64,000 nucleotides of DNA from Tricholomella constricta (GCA_013368375.1 JAACJP010000003.1:1054001-1118000), one strand, 5' to 3'; shown: positions 37,342 through 49,755, counted from the first letter of the stretch. Program-made: numbers and translations. The notes: generated from the sequence alone by a model not told the origin.

Positions 37342-39177
37342 ATGTTGCGTGCAGTAAAGTGCACATGTCGCAAGAAGGATGAAGTCCTTCAGGAAAGTTC
37401 TCGCTCACATGCCATGGATGTCGAGACAACAGTCAGGCATACCCAGAGGCATGACATTGTGGAATCCAGGAGTGTCCCTTTGCGCAAGAGGTCACCGGAC
37501 CCTGCTACATCTGACCCTCAGGGTGTGCAGACCCATGTCCAACCCTTTGAGCATTCAGACATTCACTCAACGCAGCTGGATGACACCACTGATGAGGTTG
37601 CCCCCAAACGGGCCAAGGTGAATTGTTCTTTGATGTATTGTGTACATGTAACTGAATCAAAGCACAGACACAAGCTGATTACCTTCAAGAGTTTGTGAAC
37701 CATGTTCCAGAGCTGTTGGAGGGGCTTCTTGGGAGAGAGTACATTGAGAATCATACTCAATGTTCTGATTGTCCCAAGGGCAACTATGGACGTTGGCGTT
37801 GCTGAGACTCTCTCAGTGACAGGATACTCTGCTGGGGTTGCATGCGGACAACTCACAGGGACAATCCTCTGCATCACATTGAGTTCTGGACAGGTCAATA
37901 CTTCCAGACAGCTCAGCTGCAGGAGGTTGGTACCTACTTGCACCGTGGGGGGAAGCCCAAAACATCGGAGATTTTATTTTGAATATATTTTAATAATGGG
38001 TCTGATATCAAATAAATTCAACACATATCCGAAATTTCAAAATATATCCGACGCTTATATGGGCTTATGCCCGCAGTGTTGCTGGTCCCTCACTCCTCTG
38101 GAAAAGCACTCTGTGATACGCTACAGCTGCAACAGGAGCAGTTGGAGAGATACCAAATGGAATACGATGATCAAGAACAGCAGAACCACCACTCGGAGCG
38201 GCGAAATGACCCCGCGGGTTGACATGCCAACGCTGTGGGCGCCGCGGACATTACCGAGCAGACTTCCTATGATGCACAGGATGACAATTATATGGCGTGT
38301 TTGAGCCGCGCTTATGGTCAAGAGCCAGGATTTCATCCGATAGCTGAGGATGGGTCTACTCTGGACACAGTTGAAGTTGAAGTTGACGAGGAAGATGACG
38401 ATGACACTGGTCTTAATGATGACCTTCCGGCGAGAATGCCGTGGCACGATGCATTCAACAATCCTTATGTGTGCATTGTCCATGTCAATGGAATTCACTA
38501 CATTCCACTTGTCTTCTGTTCATGCCGCGGAGTCAACCGGGTCAATACAGACCTCATGCACAAATGATTGGTGCCTGCGAGCTTCACTCGGTACAAGACC
38601 CTCTTCACCACTGCAGTCCTTGATGATTATCGCCTTGCAAACTTGGAATGCAAGGCATCTGCATTTCAGTATTGGCACAAACTCAGCCGGACTACCGCTG
38701 CAGCAACGAGCTCCATGGACATTGACAGCTTTTATTGCGAACTCCACCGGCTCTCGCGTTCATGGAGATGGCTCAAGAAGCTCAAATGGGGTGGATTTGG
38801 CCGCAATAACAGAGATCCAATGCAGACCACTGCAGGGGAGCTCGCCATTTTTTGTCCCACATGTCTGCAGCCAGGTGTGAATCTTCCCGCGGGGTGGACC
38901 GCGGACCCGAATAAGTGAGTGCATTTAGTGACGATTGATCATTGCTATTGACATGAGATGCAGAAAAGTATACATGAGGTCTTTTGTGGCAGACGGCAAT
39001 TTCAAAGCGGATCATGTTCGCCAAAAGAACAATGCATTGGATGTTTGGCTGTCGGAAGGGTCAGGTATCCTCCACGCGGGAGAGCAGCAAAAGAATGTGG
39101 ACTGGGCATTCCTCCAGGCACTTAAAACAACAAATGTGGAAGACATGTCCGAGAGGGAATTGAGGAGGCCTTGGTAA
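37342..39177 (+). pseudogene. KDZ-type transposase, truncated and inactivated
   Basis: Several plus-strand pieces belong to one Kyakuja-Dileera-Zisupton transposase. Near 37,770-37,930 lies a CxC2 cysteine cluster (CSDCPKGNYGRWRC, then CWGCMRTTHRDNPLHHIE and WTGQYFQ) with a TGA at 37803 in its middle. Around 38,440-38,900 comes the next block: HVNGIHYIPLVFCSC, a TGA at 38565, LVPASFTRYKTLFT, FQYWHKLSR, RLSRSWRWLKKLKWGGFG and FCPTCLQPGVNLP. From 38,960 the KDZ catalytic core begins (SFVADGNFKADHVRQKN, DVWLSEGSG) but ends at a stop after ~50 codons, so most of the catalytic domain is lost. It is divergent from the companion gene. Confidence 0.85.
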
Positions 39178-39180
39178 ATT

Positions 39181-39973
39181 TGGGACTGAAAGGCATAAGG
39201 AAATTCATGCAGAGGAGAGAGGGGAGATATACCTGGTTCTCAACTGGGATTTGGGTGTTTAGAAATTGTTGGACGAGGCGTGAGTGAGGCATCGTCCAGA
39301 GTAGGAGGCGTTGGTCTGCAGGGACCAAAGGGCGATACGGGCTCAGATCATATGTGTTGGGATCACGAGGAGTTTGGGCAGTATGGTGAGGGAGGGAGCG
39401 AGTTGCCAGAGGACGTGGGGAAGGGTTGGTGAGATAGACGCCTGGGGCGACCATGGAGGAGGTTGTACGAGGAGGATTGGGATTGGTTTCGAGGGAAGGA
39501 GTATGAGCGGGTAAAGATTTAGGAATTCGGAAAACGCCCAGAGCTACGGCTAGGGAGGTGGTGCGTGATGAGTGGGCGAGTTCGAACGAAGGGATTTCGA
39601 CTGTTGGAGTGCGTGGAGGGAGGTTAAGTCCCAAACCAACATCGTCGACCTCACAAGAGGCCGCACGTGGATTGGTGTTAGACATGGAAGAAATAGAGAA
39701 GTTCGCGCGGCAAAGGAAAGGTGCGCGTAAGGCATGTTCTTGGTGTACCCGACACTCCACGCGAGATTGGGTCTGCTGGATTAAGCTCGGACTCGATGTA
39801 CTTGAAGCATCGCTTCTTGATCCAGCACCACCACGTGCACAGCCACAAGTCGCAACCTCGCAACCTCTTCTAGCCTCTCTAGCCTCTATTTCTCGCTCGA
39901 TCTCAGTCAGCTCTGACGCCTTTTTCACTACTACACCACCGGGATCCTCGGAGATCCCAGTGGATCCAATGGA
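39181..39973 (-). other. relic of a retroelement, unclassified
   Basis: One minus-strand frame near 39,700-39,800 contains YIESELNPADPISRG, which matches the end of a retroelement RNase H domain. A second, longer frame (to 39,122) is Pro/Ser/Thr-rich and has no clear homology. No catalytic core remains. The plus strand here may instead be the 5' untranslated region of the LINE. Confidence 0.4.
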
Positions 39974-41884
39974 TTGGGGGGGGATGACCTCGAAACCACC
40001 CCCCAATGCCCCCAGGCGCCCACGGCGCCCCCCTCGATGAAATCATCGCGACCAGCGTCACCCTCTGCCCCAACACCCGACCCAAAGCGTTGGAAGGGAG
40101 ATAAGGACGGATCGGACGATGCTGACGATGAAAACACGTCCCAGGTGAGCAGGGACAGTACACCCATGCATACAGATGACTCTGTTGCATTCTAAGGACA
40201 ATCAGGCGACGGGTCCCCCATAGGCCTCACTGGAGGTGATGGGGACATCAACAGCGATGCCAAGGCCGTCTTCGATTCCCTCTTATCGATCAAGGAGTGG
40301 CTCCACTACCGGGAGCGCTCTACATTGCCCCTTACCGCACAAATGTGCGTCGCACTGGCCCATCGCATCACAGAGCTCTTTGAGGGCGCTGCTGATCTAG
40401 GCCTGATCAATCTCCTTGCCAAAGATGCTGGCAACGACCCCCGCACCATCGAGGCACTGTGTGCAGTGCGCGATGCGTGTATTCTTCAAGTTCCCTACCC
40501 AGGGAACCCACTACCGTCGCCCCCGTTCCCTGCACCATCCGGGGGAGCGGGTCCGTCGACTTCTTCTGCAGCTAAGGGCAAGCAGCGCGAGGGCGCGAAG
40601 CCCCCAGCTACACCAAACTCCAAACAGACTGATGCGGCTCCTGCAGCCACTAAGCCTGTCCTTAAGCGCAGCTACGCGCGCCCCACTCCAGGAGGTCCCC
40701 CACCCCCTATCCCTCGCCATTCGCGCCCCCTCCCTGGGGGAACGTTCGCTGCTGCTGCGCGTCGGGCACCTGCCAAAACGCCAGCACCTACAACAAACAC
40801 TTCAGTGGAGGGCATCCTTGCCCTTGCTAAGGTGTTCCCCGAGCTCTCTGCCTCAGAGATCTCGACTTTGTACCAACAGAACGTAAAGCGCTCTGCAGGC
40901 TCCCCATCCTCGCCTCCACCCTCTAAACGGGTGAAGTCAACGACCCGCGGTCCCTCTCGTATGCAGATCATTGTGTACGCAGAGGCCACGTTCACGGGCA
41001 ACCTTGAAACGGTTGTCACCCCTCTTAACAATCGACTGGCATCCAACCGCCGTCGTCTGCGCGTCGCCCAAGCCTTTACAGGCATGGGAGGCATCGTACT
41101 TGCTACACAATCCACCCCCACAGCCGAGGACCTGCCCGTCGTTATCGACGCGGCGCGCTCTTGGTTCCCAGCAAACACAAAGGTCACGGCGGAAATCCCA
41201 GCGTCGCGCTCCTATTTGAAGATCGTCAACGTCCCCTTCTTCCAGAAGGTGGGCGGGGCACCTATCACGCAGGATCTCGTCGAATCGCGCATTTGTCAAG
41301 ATCCTGTCACCAAGAACTTCCACCTTGCATCCAAGCCCCGGGTTTCGAGGAACTTGCCGGTGTCGGATTCCTGCACGGTGTGGTTCGACATCTGGGACAC
41401 CCAGTCTTGGGCCAACCTCAAGCAGCTCGTCAACAAACGCTTGTCGTTTGGTGGCCAGATCTGCATTATCCGACCTGCTGAGAAGCGTCCTGGCACGCCT
41501 CAGTGTCAACGTTGCTGGAAATGGGGCCACATCGACACACGATGCTCCTTGAACCGCAATATTTGCGCGCACTGTGGGGGCCCCCACGGTTTGCAATACC
41601 ACCGGGTGTTGGGCAGCTGCTGCAAAGCGAAGCCTAAAGCAAACCCTCCTGTCGAAGCGACACACCCCGACGAGGATTGCCCGCATCCCCCCAAGTGCGT
41701 GAACTGCGGCGGTGAGCATCTTGCGAATGCAAAGACCTGCCCGTATTTCCGACACCGATTCGAGCCCGAGTGGATCAAGGGCAGATACGAACGAGACACA
41801 GTAAGCAAACGCCTACAGCACTCTCGATCCCCCACTGATGCAATTTCTAGGCGCAATCGTCCTAATATGCATACTTCATCGTAA
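39974..41884 (+). pseudogene. LINE ORF1, gag-like zinc-knuckle protein
   Basis: The frame starting near MGGDDLETTPQ runs to a stop TAA at 40193-40195, then continues open to 41884 (about 560 more codons). The N-terminal half is Pro/Ala-rich. The C-terminus has three Cys-rich knuckles: CQRCWKWGHIDTRC (CCHC), CAHCGGPHG...HRVLGSCC and CVNCGGEHLANAKTCPYF. This layout is typical of ORF1 nucleic-acid chaperones of fungal and insect non-LTR elements, which coat the RNA template. One stop codon breaks the frame; otherwise it is well kept. Confidence 0.85.
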
Positions 41885-41889
41885 TACAG

Positions 41890-43172
41890 TTGTTACCTAT
41901 GCCTAGTACAACAACTATATCACGTATATCTATACTGTCCCAGAATGTAAATCGAAACTATGAGTTGGTTTCAAACATTTTGGAAGAACGCAAGTCGTCA
42001 TTCGACCTCTTATTGATTCAAGAACCTCCATGGAACTTCATACGGCGCACCGTCTCAGCTACCAACCCGGAAGGGGAGGCAGTGGTCGGTCCACCAATTC
42101 ATCCAGACTGGATGGTCATCTTCCGGCGCTAGCAGCAATGCGACCCGCGTTTCGCACAGACCTTGCAGATCACAGGGACATCCTGGTGCTCACGTTGTGG
42201 GGTGAAGACAACACTCCTCTACACTATATCAACGTCTATTCAGACCAAAACTCCACAGCCATTAACTGGCTGTGCGACAACGTAGAACGCCTGCCACAGC
42301 TTCAGTGCATGGCAGGCGACTTCACCTGCCATTCATCTGTCTGGGACCCCCGACACGAAGGCAACAATCATGTCGCAACGTCACTGATTGACGCTGCGTC
42401 TGACCTCGGGGTGGATGTAAGTGTGCAACCTGTTAGGACGCCCACGCACTTCCCCCACGCCAGGGGCCTTGTGCCCTCGGTAATCGACCTTATGTTCCTA
42501 CCACAAGACCGCCTGGTAGGACTTACACACGAGGTGCGCACAGACTGGATTGCTTCGGACCATGCACCACTCTGCGTAACCCTCCCTATCCGTGCTACAG
42601 AAGTAGCTTCAGAAAGGCTGGCAATGCCCAAAGGAAGCGAAGAGGAATCATCGTTTCTACAAGCACTGCTCACCTACATTAAGTCAATGGACATCTCCAA
42701 TATTGACACACGCGACGCTCTAGAAGACCTGATTGCAGGCCTTGCAAGAGCTTGCAACGACGCATGGAACTCAAATGCCAAAACAGTCAAAGTGAACACC
42801 CGGTCAAAAGCCTGGTGGAATGCTGACTGCGCCACTGCGATGAGGCAGTACAGACAGTCCCGGTCCCCTGCAGACTATGGGGCTCTTAGGCGCGCCACAA
42901 AGGCGGCTAAACGGCAATTTTTCGATGAACGCATCGAAACCATTGCTACCAAGAACAAGCGACCTTGGGACCTGATGAACTGGACCAAGCAACGCAACCT
43001 CCCAACATACGAGGCAATTCCCTACAACGAAGCGCCCTGTAATACGATGGATGACCTTTGGCAGGCCCTTCACGCCACATATAATGCTGCGTCAGATCGA
43101 CCAGTCAAAGTGGAAGTACTGGAGGAAGTGGAGCAAGAACCCCCGCGGGTCCTCGCCCAGGATGCGCGCTGA
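41890..43172 (+). pseudogene. LINE ORF2, apurinic-like endonuclease part
   Basis: The first piece (SILSQNVNRNYELVSNILEE, then FDLLLIQEPPW, the metal-binding Glu of the EEP fold) ends in a TAG at 42130. The remaining ~340 codons follow in another frame: YINVYSDQN, MAGDFTCHSSVWD (catalytic GDFN-like Asp), VIDLMFLPQ and IASDHAPLCVTL (catalytic His with SDH). It would nick target DNA to prime reverse transcription. Past ~42,700 is the linker (KAWWNADCATAMRQYRQSR) usual in these elements. The frame stops at 43,172, where it meets the RT remnant. Confidence 0.85.
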
Positions 43173-43605
43173 TGTCGGGGTTGGCCAAGGGTCCGCTCTG
43201 TCTCCAATCCTCTCTGCACTGTACCTTGTGCCAGTGATGAGAATTTTCCAGAAGAGAATCGAGGTGGACCTCTGCACTCTAATGTCATACGTGGACGATG
43301 GCTCCCTCATTGTCCAATCTAAAACATGGGATACAAATCTCATTAAACTCAAGGAAGCCTACGCAGTCATCAATGAACTGGTGGATGCGATTGGTTTACT
43401 CCTTGAACACGACAAAACTGAAGTCTTTCATTTCTCCCGCAAAGCAACCGATGATAACCCATCGATTGACTTAGGCTATGCCCCCTACACAGAGGACACC
43501 CCACTCAAGCCAAAGTGTGTCTGGTGCTACCTTGGGTTCTATTTTGACAGAGGTCTTACATTCAAAGACCATGTCAAATACTACGCTACCAAGTCACTCA
43601 AGTAG
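43165..43605 (+). pseudogene. LINE ORF2, reverse transcriptase remnant
   Basis: This begins abruptly at VGVGQGSALSPILSALYL (RT palm motif B, QGSPLSP type), continues to the catalytic MSYVDDGSLIV box (motif C), then ends at a TAG after WCYLGFYFDRGLTFKDHVKYY. The RT motifs that should precede it (about 200 residues) are deleted, so endonuclease linker and motif B are only tens of bases apart. Confidence 0.88.
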
Positions 43606-43698
43606 CCTGAATACAGTGGCAGATCGTTCCTTCAAACAAAAAGGAAAGGCAAGCCAATAGCACCATCACACCTTGATGGTAGCCCATGGCTTAAAGTA

Positions 43699-43980
43699 AT
43701 GGGCAAGTCAAATGCCCACACCGCTCGGATGTCTCGTAGCATCCTCAATCACGCCCCTATTGGCGAGTACCGGAGGCGGTTTAACCTTTCTGAGGAGGTG
43801 AACTGCTCCTGTCGCAACGGGGGGCTCGAAACCAGAGCCCACATCCTGGACCAATGTCCCAGGTACACGAGGAAGCGCCGGGCCCCGGCGCGCCTCAAAC
43901 ATAAGAATTACCTCGAATTCCTCGAGGTCAACCCACGGACCTTCGCTTTCCCAAGCGAAAATCCACCTCCACAGCAATGA
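43699..43980 (+). pseudogene. LINE ORF2, C-terminal tail with CCHC-like finger
   Basis: Frame with HTARMSRSILNHAPIGEYRRRF, then CSCRNGGLETRAHILDQCPRY (Cys-Cys-His-Cys), the conserved end of fungal LINE pol, stopping after FAFPSENPPPQQ. The RNase H domain that normally precedes it is absent. Confidence 0.75.
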
Positions 43981-43989
43981 ATTCCCCTC

Positions 43990-46390
43990 CATGGTCAGAG
44001 CGGAAAAATGTGACTTTACAGCCAGTGGAATTCTCGACGTGTGTGATAAACACTCTGAGTTCATTCCTAGTGTCGTTCTTCAACTTCAGGAATATCTTCC
44101 AGCCTTTTCGACTGCAATCGTCGGTGAAGCCGTGGATGGAGCGATTGAAGAGTCCTTGAAGATCGGCGTGAAGACGTTCGAGGATTTTTGTGGCGCGTTC
44201 CGTGGCTTGTCGAGGGAAGGGAGGTTGAGGATGCCTCCCCAATGCGCATCCTTCGCAAGGGTGTAGCTCGTCAGAGCGTCGAAGATTCAAGCCAGTGACC
44301 ATGTCATGCTTCGATAGATAGCAAAGGTAATTTTCGCTTATGTGACCTAATCGGCAGTGCCAGACGTCGAGGGATATTTTAGAGGAGGGTATGGCGGGCG
44401 AAGGCGAGTGTGGATGGAGGGGAGGAAGTGGTAGCGACGACGCAATTCATGTCATAAAGGCCTTCACGGAGGAGCTTGCCTTCCATGATGACCTGGCGAT
44501 CGTCGTTTGAGATGCGAACCTTCCCATGTTTCTTCCAGATGCCCAGGCCCTTTCGATCCCTTCTACTCTCCGAGATTAAGTTGTCCCATGCGGCAGGGCA
44601 AAAACGAACGCGTTGGAGGGTAACGACACGGTCTGGACATCCCTTGACGCTGACGACGAGGTCTACTTCGCCGCGTCCTTCAACGATGAGTTGAGGTCCA
44701 TTCGAATTGATGCCTCCGACTGTGGTGTTCTCGGGAGTGAAGGTCTTGAAGGCTGATCGATGTTTACTGTGGGCCGTAGCTCCACTATCTAGTATCCATC
44801 CAGTGGGCGAGGTGAATGGAGTAGTCGAAGCCATGTAAACGGAGGTCTCGGATAGTGTCGAGGCGCTGGAGTTGTCGTCAGAGTCAGTGTCGTGACGTGC
44901 CTGGTGTGCCTTCGTTCGCGAGGATCCCTTCCGTCTGCTCTTCTCTCGCTCCTTCTCTTTCTCCTTCTCCTTTCCTTTTCCTTTCCCCTTCGACTTCTTA
45001 CTTCTCTGGCGAGGCCCCTGCCCTTCAGCTCCACCCCCTTTCGACCAACAGTCTTTCGAAAGATGACCGGATATCCTGCAGTTCGTGCAGAATGGTTCGC
45101 CGGGGACGGGCGTTCGACTCTTGGGTTTCTTGCTGCCCGATGCATGCGAGGCATTATACGCCATGGCCGCGGTCTCCTGGTTCGTCCGAACTCCATATTC
45201 GTCTTTGATTCTGCGTTCGACTTCGGAGGATGTATACTTGGCGGGTAAGCCAGCGAAGACGTAGTTCCAGGAAGAGGGCATAGAGATGCGAAGGAAACAT
45301 GCGTACAAGTCGTCGTCAATGTCCCTCTGCATCATGATGAGGTCGCGGCGGTAGCCTTTCATCCGTGCGATGTGCGCGGGTAGGTCATCTCCGTCGACGT
45401 ATTTCGTCGTTACAAGGGACGTGATGGTGAGTGTCCAGTCAGTGAGCGTCCATCCCGCAAAAAGGCGCTGCGCTTCAAGCCAGATCACTGCAGCCTCGAT
45501 GGTGACCGAGTTGGTTCACCACCTCTTCCGTCATATTCGTGGTGAGGATCGCGCGCAGTTGAGCGTTAGCTCGTTTCCAGCGCTGCGCGGCAATTCGCTC
45601 CGTCTGGTCGTCCGGTTTCGGAACAAGTCCTTGACAGTAGTCGAATAAGTCCACGGTGTCGAGAGTAGATTCGATCATCGTGGTCCACGTAATGTAGTTA
45701 GTGGCGGAGAGTTTGTGTGGGAGGCGAAGAAGATGTTGATACTTCGAGGGCTCGATGTCCTGCTCCAGAGTCCAGTGAGTTGCAGAGTCGGGGTTCCCGT
45801 ATGGCGCCGGCGAGTGCGGGCGCGATTGTACCGGGGTCTTCGTTCCGTCTTCTTCCTCCAGAGAAGGAAACAGTGCTGGACGTAGGCGCCCTGTTACGGG
45901 CGAGCCAGAGGTGTGGGCGGACGGGTTAGTTGAGCTGTACGACATGGTGTTTGTCGGATAGATGGGATCGCGATGGGTGCTGATGGCGCGGCTCTGTGAA
46001 CTGTTCGAGATCCAGGCAGCGGCTCAGTGCAACAGGTTCTTCCTGAAGGAGTCTAGTGTTCGTGTTCACGACAGGTAGGCTTCTCGAGATGCGCTCAGGC
46101 TCCGGGGCTCATAACCTGATAGAAAGTACCGGGCTAGATGAAATACACTTAGTCCTCAGTCGTGTAGAGACTCGTTATATTGGATGTACCTAGATGAAAT
46201 ACACTTAGTCTAATAAGGAATGTATCAGTAAGTGTCCTAGGTACAGTAAGGATTGAGTTAGCTTACCCTCAGTCGTGTAGTAGAGACTGAGGGTGAGGAT
46301 ACGTGGTAGGCGCGTGTATGTACAGTGCACGTGAAGTGATTAGATTAGATTATCGAGAGGAGAAACGAGAGACGAGAATGTATAGTACAT
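43990..46390 (-). mobile_element. Copia-type LTR element, 3'-truncated and decayed
   Basis: Reading leftward there is a gag-pol start (ATG at 45945), a zinc knuckle, a protease, a GAG-pre-integrase segment and the start of the integrase, cut at ~43,990 by the LINE end. On the minus strand at about 46,112-46,100 lies TATCAGGTTATGAGC, a half-tRNA-Met-type primer-binding site as used by fungal Copia elements. The interval 46,131-46,395 would then hold the 5' LTR; inside it a 20-bp word (TAGATGAAATACACTTAGTC) is repeated 59 bp apart. LTR borders cannot be fixed. Confidence 0.75.
44063..45945 (-). pseudogene. Copia gag-protease-integrase polyprotein, broken
   Basis: From MSYSSTNPSAHTSG (45945) the gag region has HLLRLPHKLSATNYITWTTM and reaches a frame break near 45,490; the next frame carries AGLPAKYTSSEVERRIKDEYG, a CCHC knuckle (CTNCRISGHLSKDCW), a long Lys/Glu-Arg run, and the aspartic protease active site WILDSGATAHSKH. 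A stop follows at 44379. Beyond, GAG-pre-integrase HPCEGCALGRH and integrase start LHADLQG, FTDDCSRKGWKIF and FFRSDHGGEFIAV are visible to 43,990. The reverse transcriptase is missing. Confidence 0.88.
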
Positions 46391-46399
46391 ACGGATAGG

Positions 46400-47286
46400 A
46401 CTGGATTCCAACATACCACCCGCAGACCGACGGACAGACTGAGCGCGTCAACCAGGAGCTGCAACAGTTCTTGCGGGTCTTCTGCAACGAGCGCCAGAAC
46501 GACTGGGAGGACCTCTTGCCCGACGCCGAATTGAGTTACAACAACCATGTACATTCGGCGGCGCAGCAGACCCCCTTCCTGCTCGACACGGGTCGGCATC
46601 CACGCATGGGCTTTGAGCCGTGTCGGGGCACTTCCAAGAACGAGTCGGCCGACGAGTTCGTGGAGCGCATGAAGGAAGCACAGGAGGAAGCCAAGGCAGC
46701 GCTTTCAAAGGCCAAAGACGACATGGAGCGGTATTACAACCAGCGACACGCCCCAACGCCCGACTACCAGCCTGGCGACAAGGTGTACTTGGACACGACC
46801 CACATTTCTACGACCCGACTGTTGAAGAAGTTGTCGCATCACTACCTTGGCCCTTTTGTCGTGCAAAGGCGAGTCGGCCCGCTCGCATACCGCCTCCTGC
46901 TGCCTCAGTTCATGAAGCGCATCCATCCAGTCTTCCATGTCGTGAAGCTTGTCCCCGCCATTGCTGACCCGATTGAAGGTCGGCAGTCCGATCCACCGCC
47001 GCTGCCAGACATCATCGACGACGAGCCCCATTACGAAGTCCACAAAATCCTCGACAGTCGCATCTTCCGCAAGAAACTTCAGTACAAAATCTTGTGGAAA
47101 GGCTATGGCTATGAAGAGGCTTCGTGGGAGCCCCAGGAGAATGTCGCCACTCTCAACCTGGTTCGCAAGTTCCACTGCGACAATCCTGACGCCGCGCGCC
47201 ACATCCGTGGCATCTTCACTCTATCCCCCGCCGTCTTCGCCACCGTCACCCCGCACCGAGCCGTTGCAATTCAAAAGGGCGGGTGA
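46400..47286 (+). pseudogene. Gypsy-B integrase C-terminal half with chromodomain, 5'-truncated
   Basis: The frame enters at the integrase catalytic Glu region (TYHPQTDGQTERVNQE) and stays open for ~290 codons to the natural TGA at 47284. It contains LSYNNHVHSA, the GPFVV SH3-like part (HHYLGPFVVQRRVGPLAYRL, HPVFHVVKLVPA) and a chromodomain (YEVHKILDSRIFRKKLQYKI, then LWKGYGYEEASWEPQENV). Gag, protease, RT and the first integrase half are absent. The sequence is well preserved, so this truncation is young. A second copy lies inverted at 62,178-63,540. Confidence 0.9.
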
Positions 47287-47791
47287 TGTCAGGGGAACTC
47301 CTGTTCGCGCTCTCCGACGCTCACAGATCGTTCCCCGACTCATGCGCTCACCCCTGACCGACCGATTGCGATCCCGACCCGACGCTCCGACCCAAGCGTC
47401 GGTGTACATACTTACTCACTTCCTGTCGTTTCCCCTCCTTCCCTGCGCGCGCCCGACGCCGATCCCGATGACTCGACACCCCAACGTCGGCTGTCCCGCC
47501 TCGTGCCCGTACCCTGAGCCACGAGGATTGGACAGCGTCGGGAACGTGTCCATACACGCGCTGCACACCATTCGTTATTATTACATGTACAGTACACTCT
47601 GGAGGACTGGCCCTCACGTCCTACACTCGTATATAGTCGGCCCCCTGGCATTTGGGAATCCTTTACACTATTCTCTTCGGATTCCCCCTTGCCAGGTAAG
47701 CCTTACTTACCTTCGTTACTGTACATCAAATATAACTTCGGATTCCCCCTTGCCAGTGTGATAGCGCTCCACTGTAAGGGTTGCCCTAACA
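47287..47791 (+). repeat. Gypsy-B 3' LTR, copy 1
   Basis: It begins TGTCAGGGG right after a purine tract (AAAAGGGCGGG) and the stop codon, and ends TGCCCTAACA at 47791, so ends are TG...CA. It is 505 bp. The sequence matches the inverse of the 61704-62177 LTR through many blocks, including GATTCCCC(C)TTGCCAG and the CGGGAACGTGT segment. The 5' LTR is gone. Confidence 0.8.
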
Positions 47792-47825
47792 GTCAAGGCA
47801 CATATTTTCTTCTAGGTCTGAATTT

Positions 47826-48140
47826 CTTTGTCACTGTCAGATACAGCGTCGAAGCACGTAGTCTCCAATATCCTCCGTCACTGTCCGATACAGTGTCGAG
47901 GCACATAGTTTCCAATATCCTTTGTCACTGTGAGATACAGCGTTGAAGCACGTTCTGATATCCTTCGTCACTGTCTGATACAGTGTCAAGGCACGTAGTT
48001 CCCGATATCTTCATCACTGTCTGATACAGCGCCGAGGCACGTAGTTTCTGATATCCTTCGTCTGTCTGATACAGTTCAAAGCACGTATTTTCCAGGTCCA
48101 GCAATCCTTTGCCACTGTCCGATACAGCACCAAAGCACGA
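47826..48140 (+). repeat. ~47-bp tandem repeat, about seven units
   Basis: Units read TCACTGTC(C/T)GATACAG(T/C)G, then a (C/A)GA(G/A)GCACGTAGT stretch, then a (C/T)GATATCCTTCG stretch. They start near 47,830, 47,880, 47,925, 47,970 and 48,014, with two decayed copies to 48,140. Each contains a short CACTGT...ACAG(T/C)G stem. Confidence 0.75.
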
Positions 48141-49755
48141 ACACCCAGCACCAGTTAGTCAGCACCAACAGCATCAGTCACGACCATCAGCATCAGTCAC
48201 ATCTATTAGCATCAGTCATGATCATCAGCCTCAGTCAGTCATCAGCATCATACTTTGTTCATCATTGTCCACAGTCCCAAAGTATAGTCCGTCGTCATCA
48301 TTAGACATAGCTTGTCACTGTTGTACACAGCATCAACACCTATCTCTATCAGATCAAGTCTGTTTCACACTGTTTCAACATCAGACATTGTCAATCACTG
48401 TCCACAGCCTCACAGTATAGTCTGTCATCGTCAGACATAGCTGGTCAACACCTATCTTCATCAGTTCAAGTCTGTTTCACCCCGTTCTTTCAGTAGTCAA
48501 CACAGGACAACACAGCGATCAATATTCCCATGGTTATATAACTTTCCCACAGTCACAGATTTTACAGGTCAAGTCACATCTCATATTATATCATCACCTA
48601 TTTTCCCACGATCCCTTCAGGTGTCTCAAGTCTTGGAGGACACTAATAAACCATTTATAGGTTATTTACAGGTTATGCTTGATACTACAAATTCTCTCGA
48701 ACACCCAGGTAACTTTCTGTTGCATTCAGCTAGCTTCCGGTAGCCCTGGACACTGAGTTGAACAAACTTAAGTGTGACAGCGGAGTACCTAGAAGATGGA
48801 ATCTGAAGTTCAACTCAATGCAACAGGGGCCTTGGGATTTGTTGCGGTGAGCATCCACAGTGTGCACCCATGTGTTTGCATCTGAATTGTCACCATCAGA
48901 ATGAGGAGACGATTGGCCCTGACAAGCCTCGTGAGGTGGTCTCGGACACTCCTCTGTGGGAAGTGAATCAGTACAAGGCTTCAAAAATGAAGAATGACAC
49001 TCACCGCAAGCTAAATGACATTTTCTGGGCGACAGACTGGGTTGCTTGTGAGCCTGCGAGCCCTTCTAACCCGGTTCCCTGATGCCCTCTACCTGCATTG
49101 GACATAGCATTGGATGAGTGGGTTTGCTGCCCAATCATGTGAGCAAGGTTTTGGAAACCTCACTCGATCCCGGTTCTCAGATGGGCATATGCATCTGAGA
49201 GTTGATCTAGCTGAAGTCCGAGCTCCCTCAAACCCCTCTTTCGCAGACAGTGGCCATTATTAAATGGCTGCAGGTTTTTTAAAAAAGACTTACTTGTGAA
49301 ACCCTTGGCTCAGGCTCTATGTCATCTTCATCTTCCCCATCTCTGAGATTTCCGTCCTTGAGAGGGTTCTAAAAAGAAATGAGCCTTCGAACAGGAGAAC
49401 ACGATCCAGGCTTAAAAAACCTCGAGAGACTGGGTTGGGCTGCACAGGCCATTTGGCGCAATATCCCTGTGATACTAAGTTCAGATTCTTCTCGTGAGGA
49501 GAAGTCCTGTGAGCAACCCGGGTCACGGCACTCAAGAGAGGTGTTCTCCGGGTTAGAGAGTGGAGAGGGAGCTCAGGTCACAGTGCTCCATCAGAGGCGT
49601 TCCCAAGAGCTCCAAGGATGATCGGGTCACAGTGCTCCAGAGGAGGCGTTTCCTGATCGTCGTGAGGGAAAAGATAAGAGAGAGATAGAGAGAGAGAGAA
49701 GGGAAGAGTTGGGTCATGACACTAATGAGAGGTGTGACCCGGATGTTCCCAAGCT
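48141..49755. other. repeat-rich non-coding stretch
   Basis: From 48,141 to 48,480 the word CATCAGT(C)A recurs many times (CAG-CATCAGTCA type), grading into CACTGTC(C)ACAG units. From 48,500 to 49,755 I see no gene, clear element end or RNA gene; short open frames there have no recognisable motif. Confidence 0.5.

Larger units (their letters stand above)
39974..43980 (+). mobile_element. LINE (non-LTR) retrotransposon with an internal deletion
   Basis: ORF1, an endonuclease, a shortened RT and a C-terminal tail follow each other on the plus strand. The RT lacks its N-terminal palm motifs and the RNase H is missing, so the copy is dead. The 3' coding end (43,880-43,980) recurs inverted at about 52,036-52,135. 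No poly(A) tail is visible at 43,980, where Copia sequence begins. A second truncated copy in the window shows that the family has been repeated. Confidence 0.85.

Noticed and set aside
47826..48140. CRISPR-like array
   Set aside because: Units are contiguous and diverged with no unique spacers of constant length, and the genome is eukaryotic. It is a tandem repeat.
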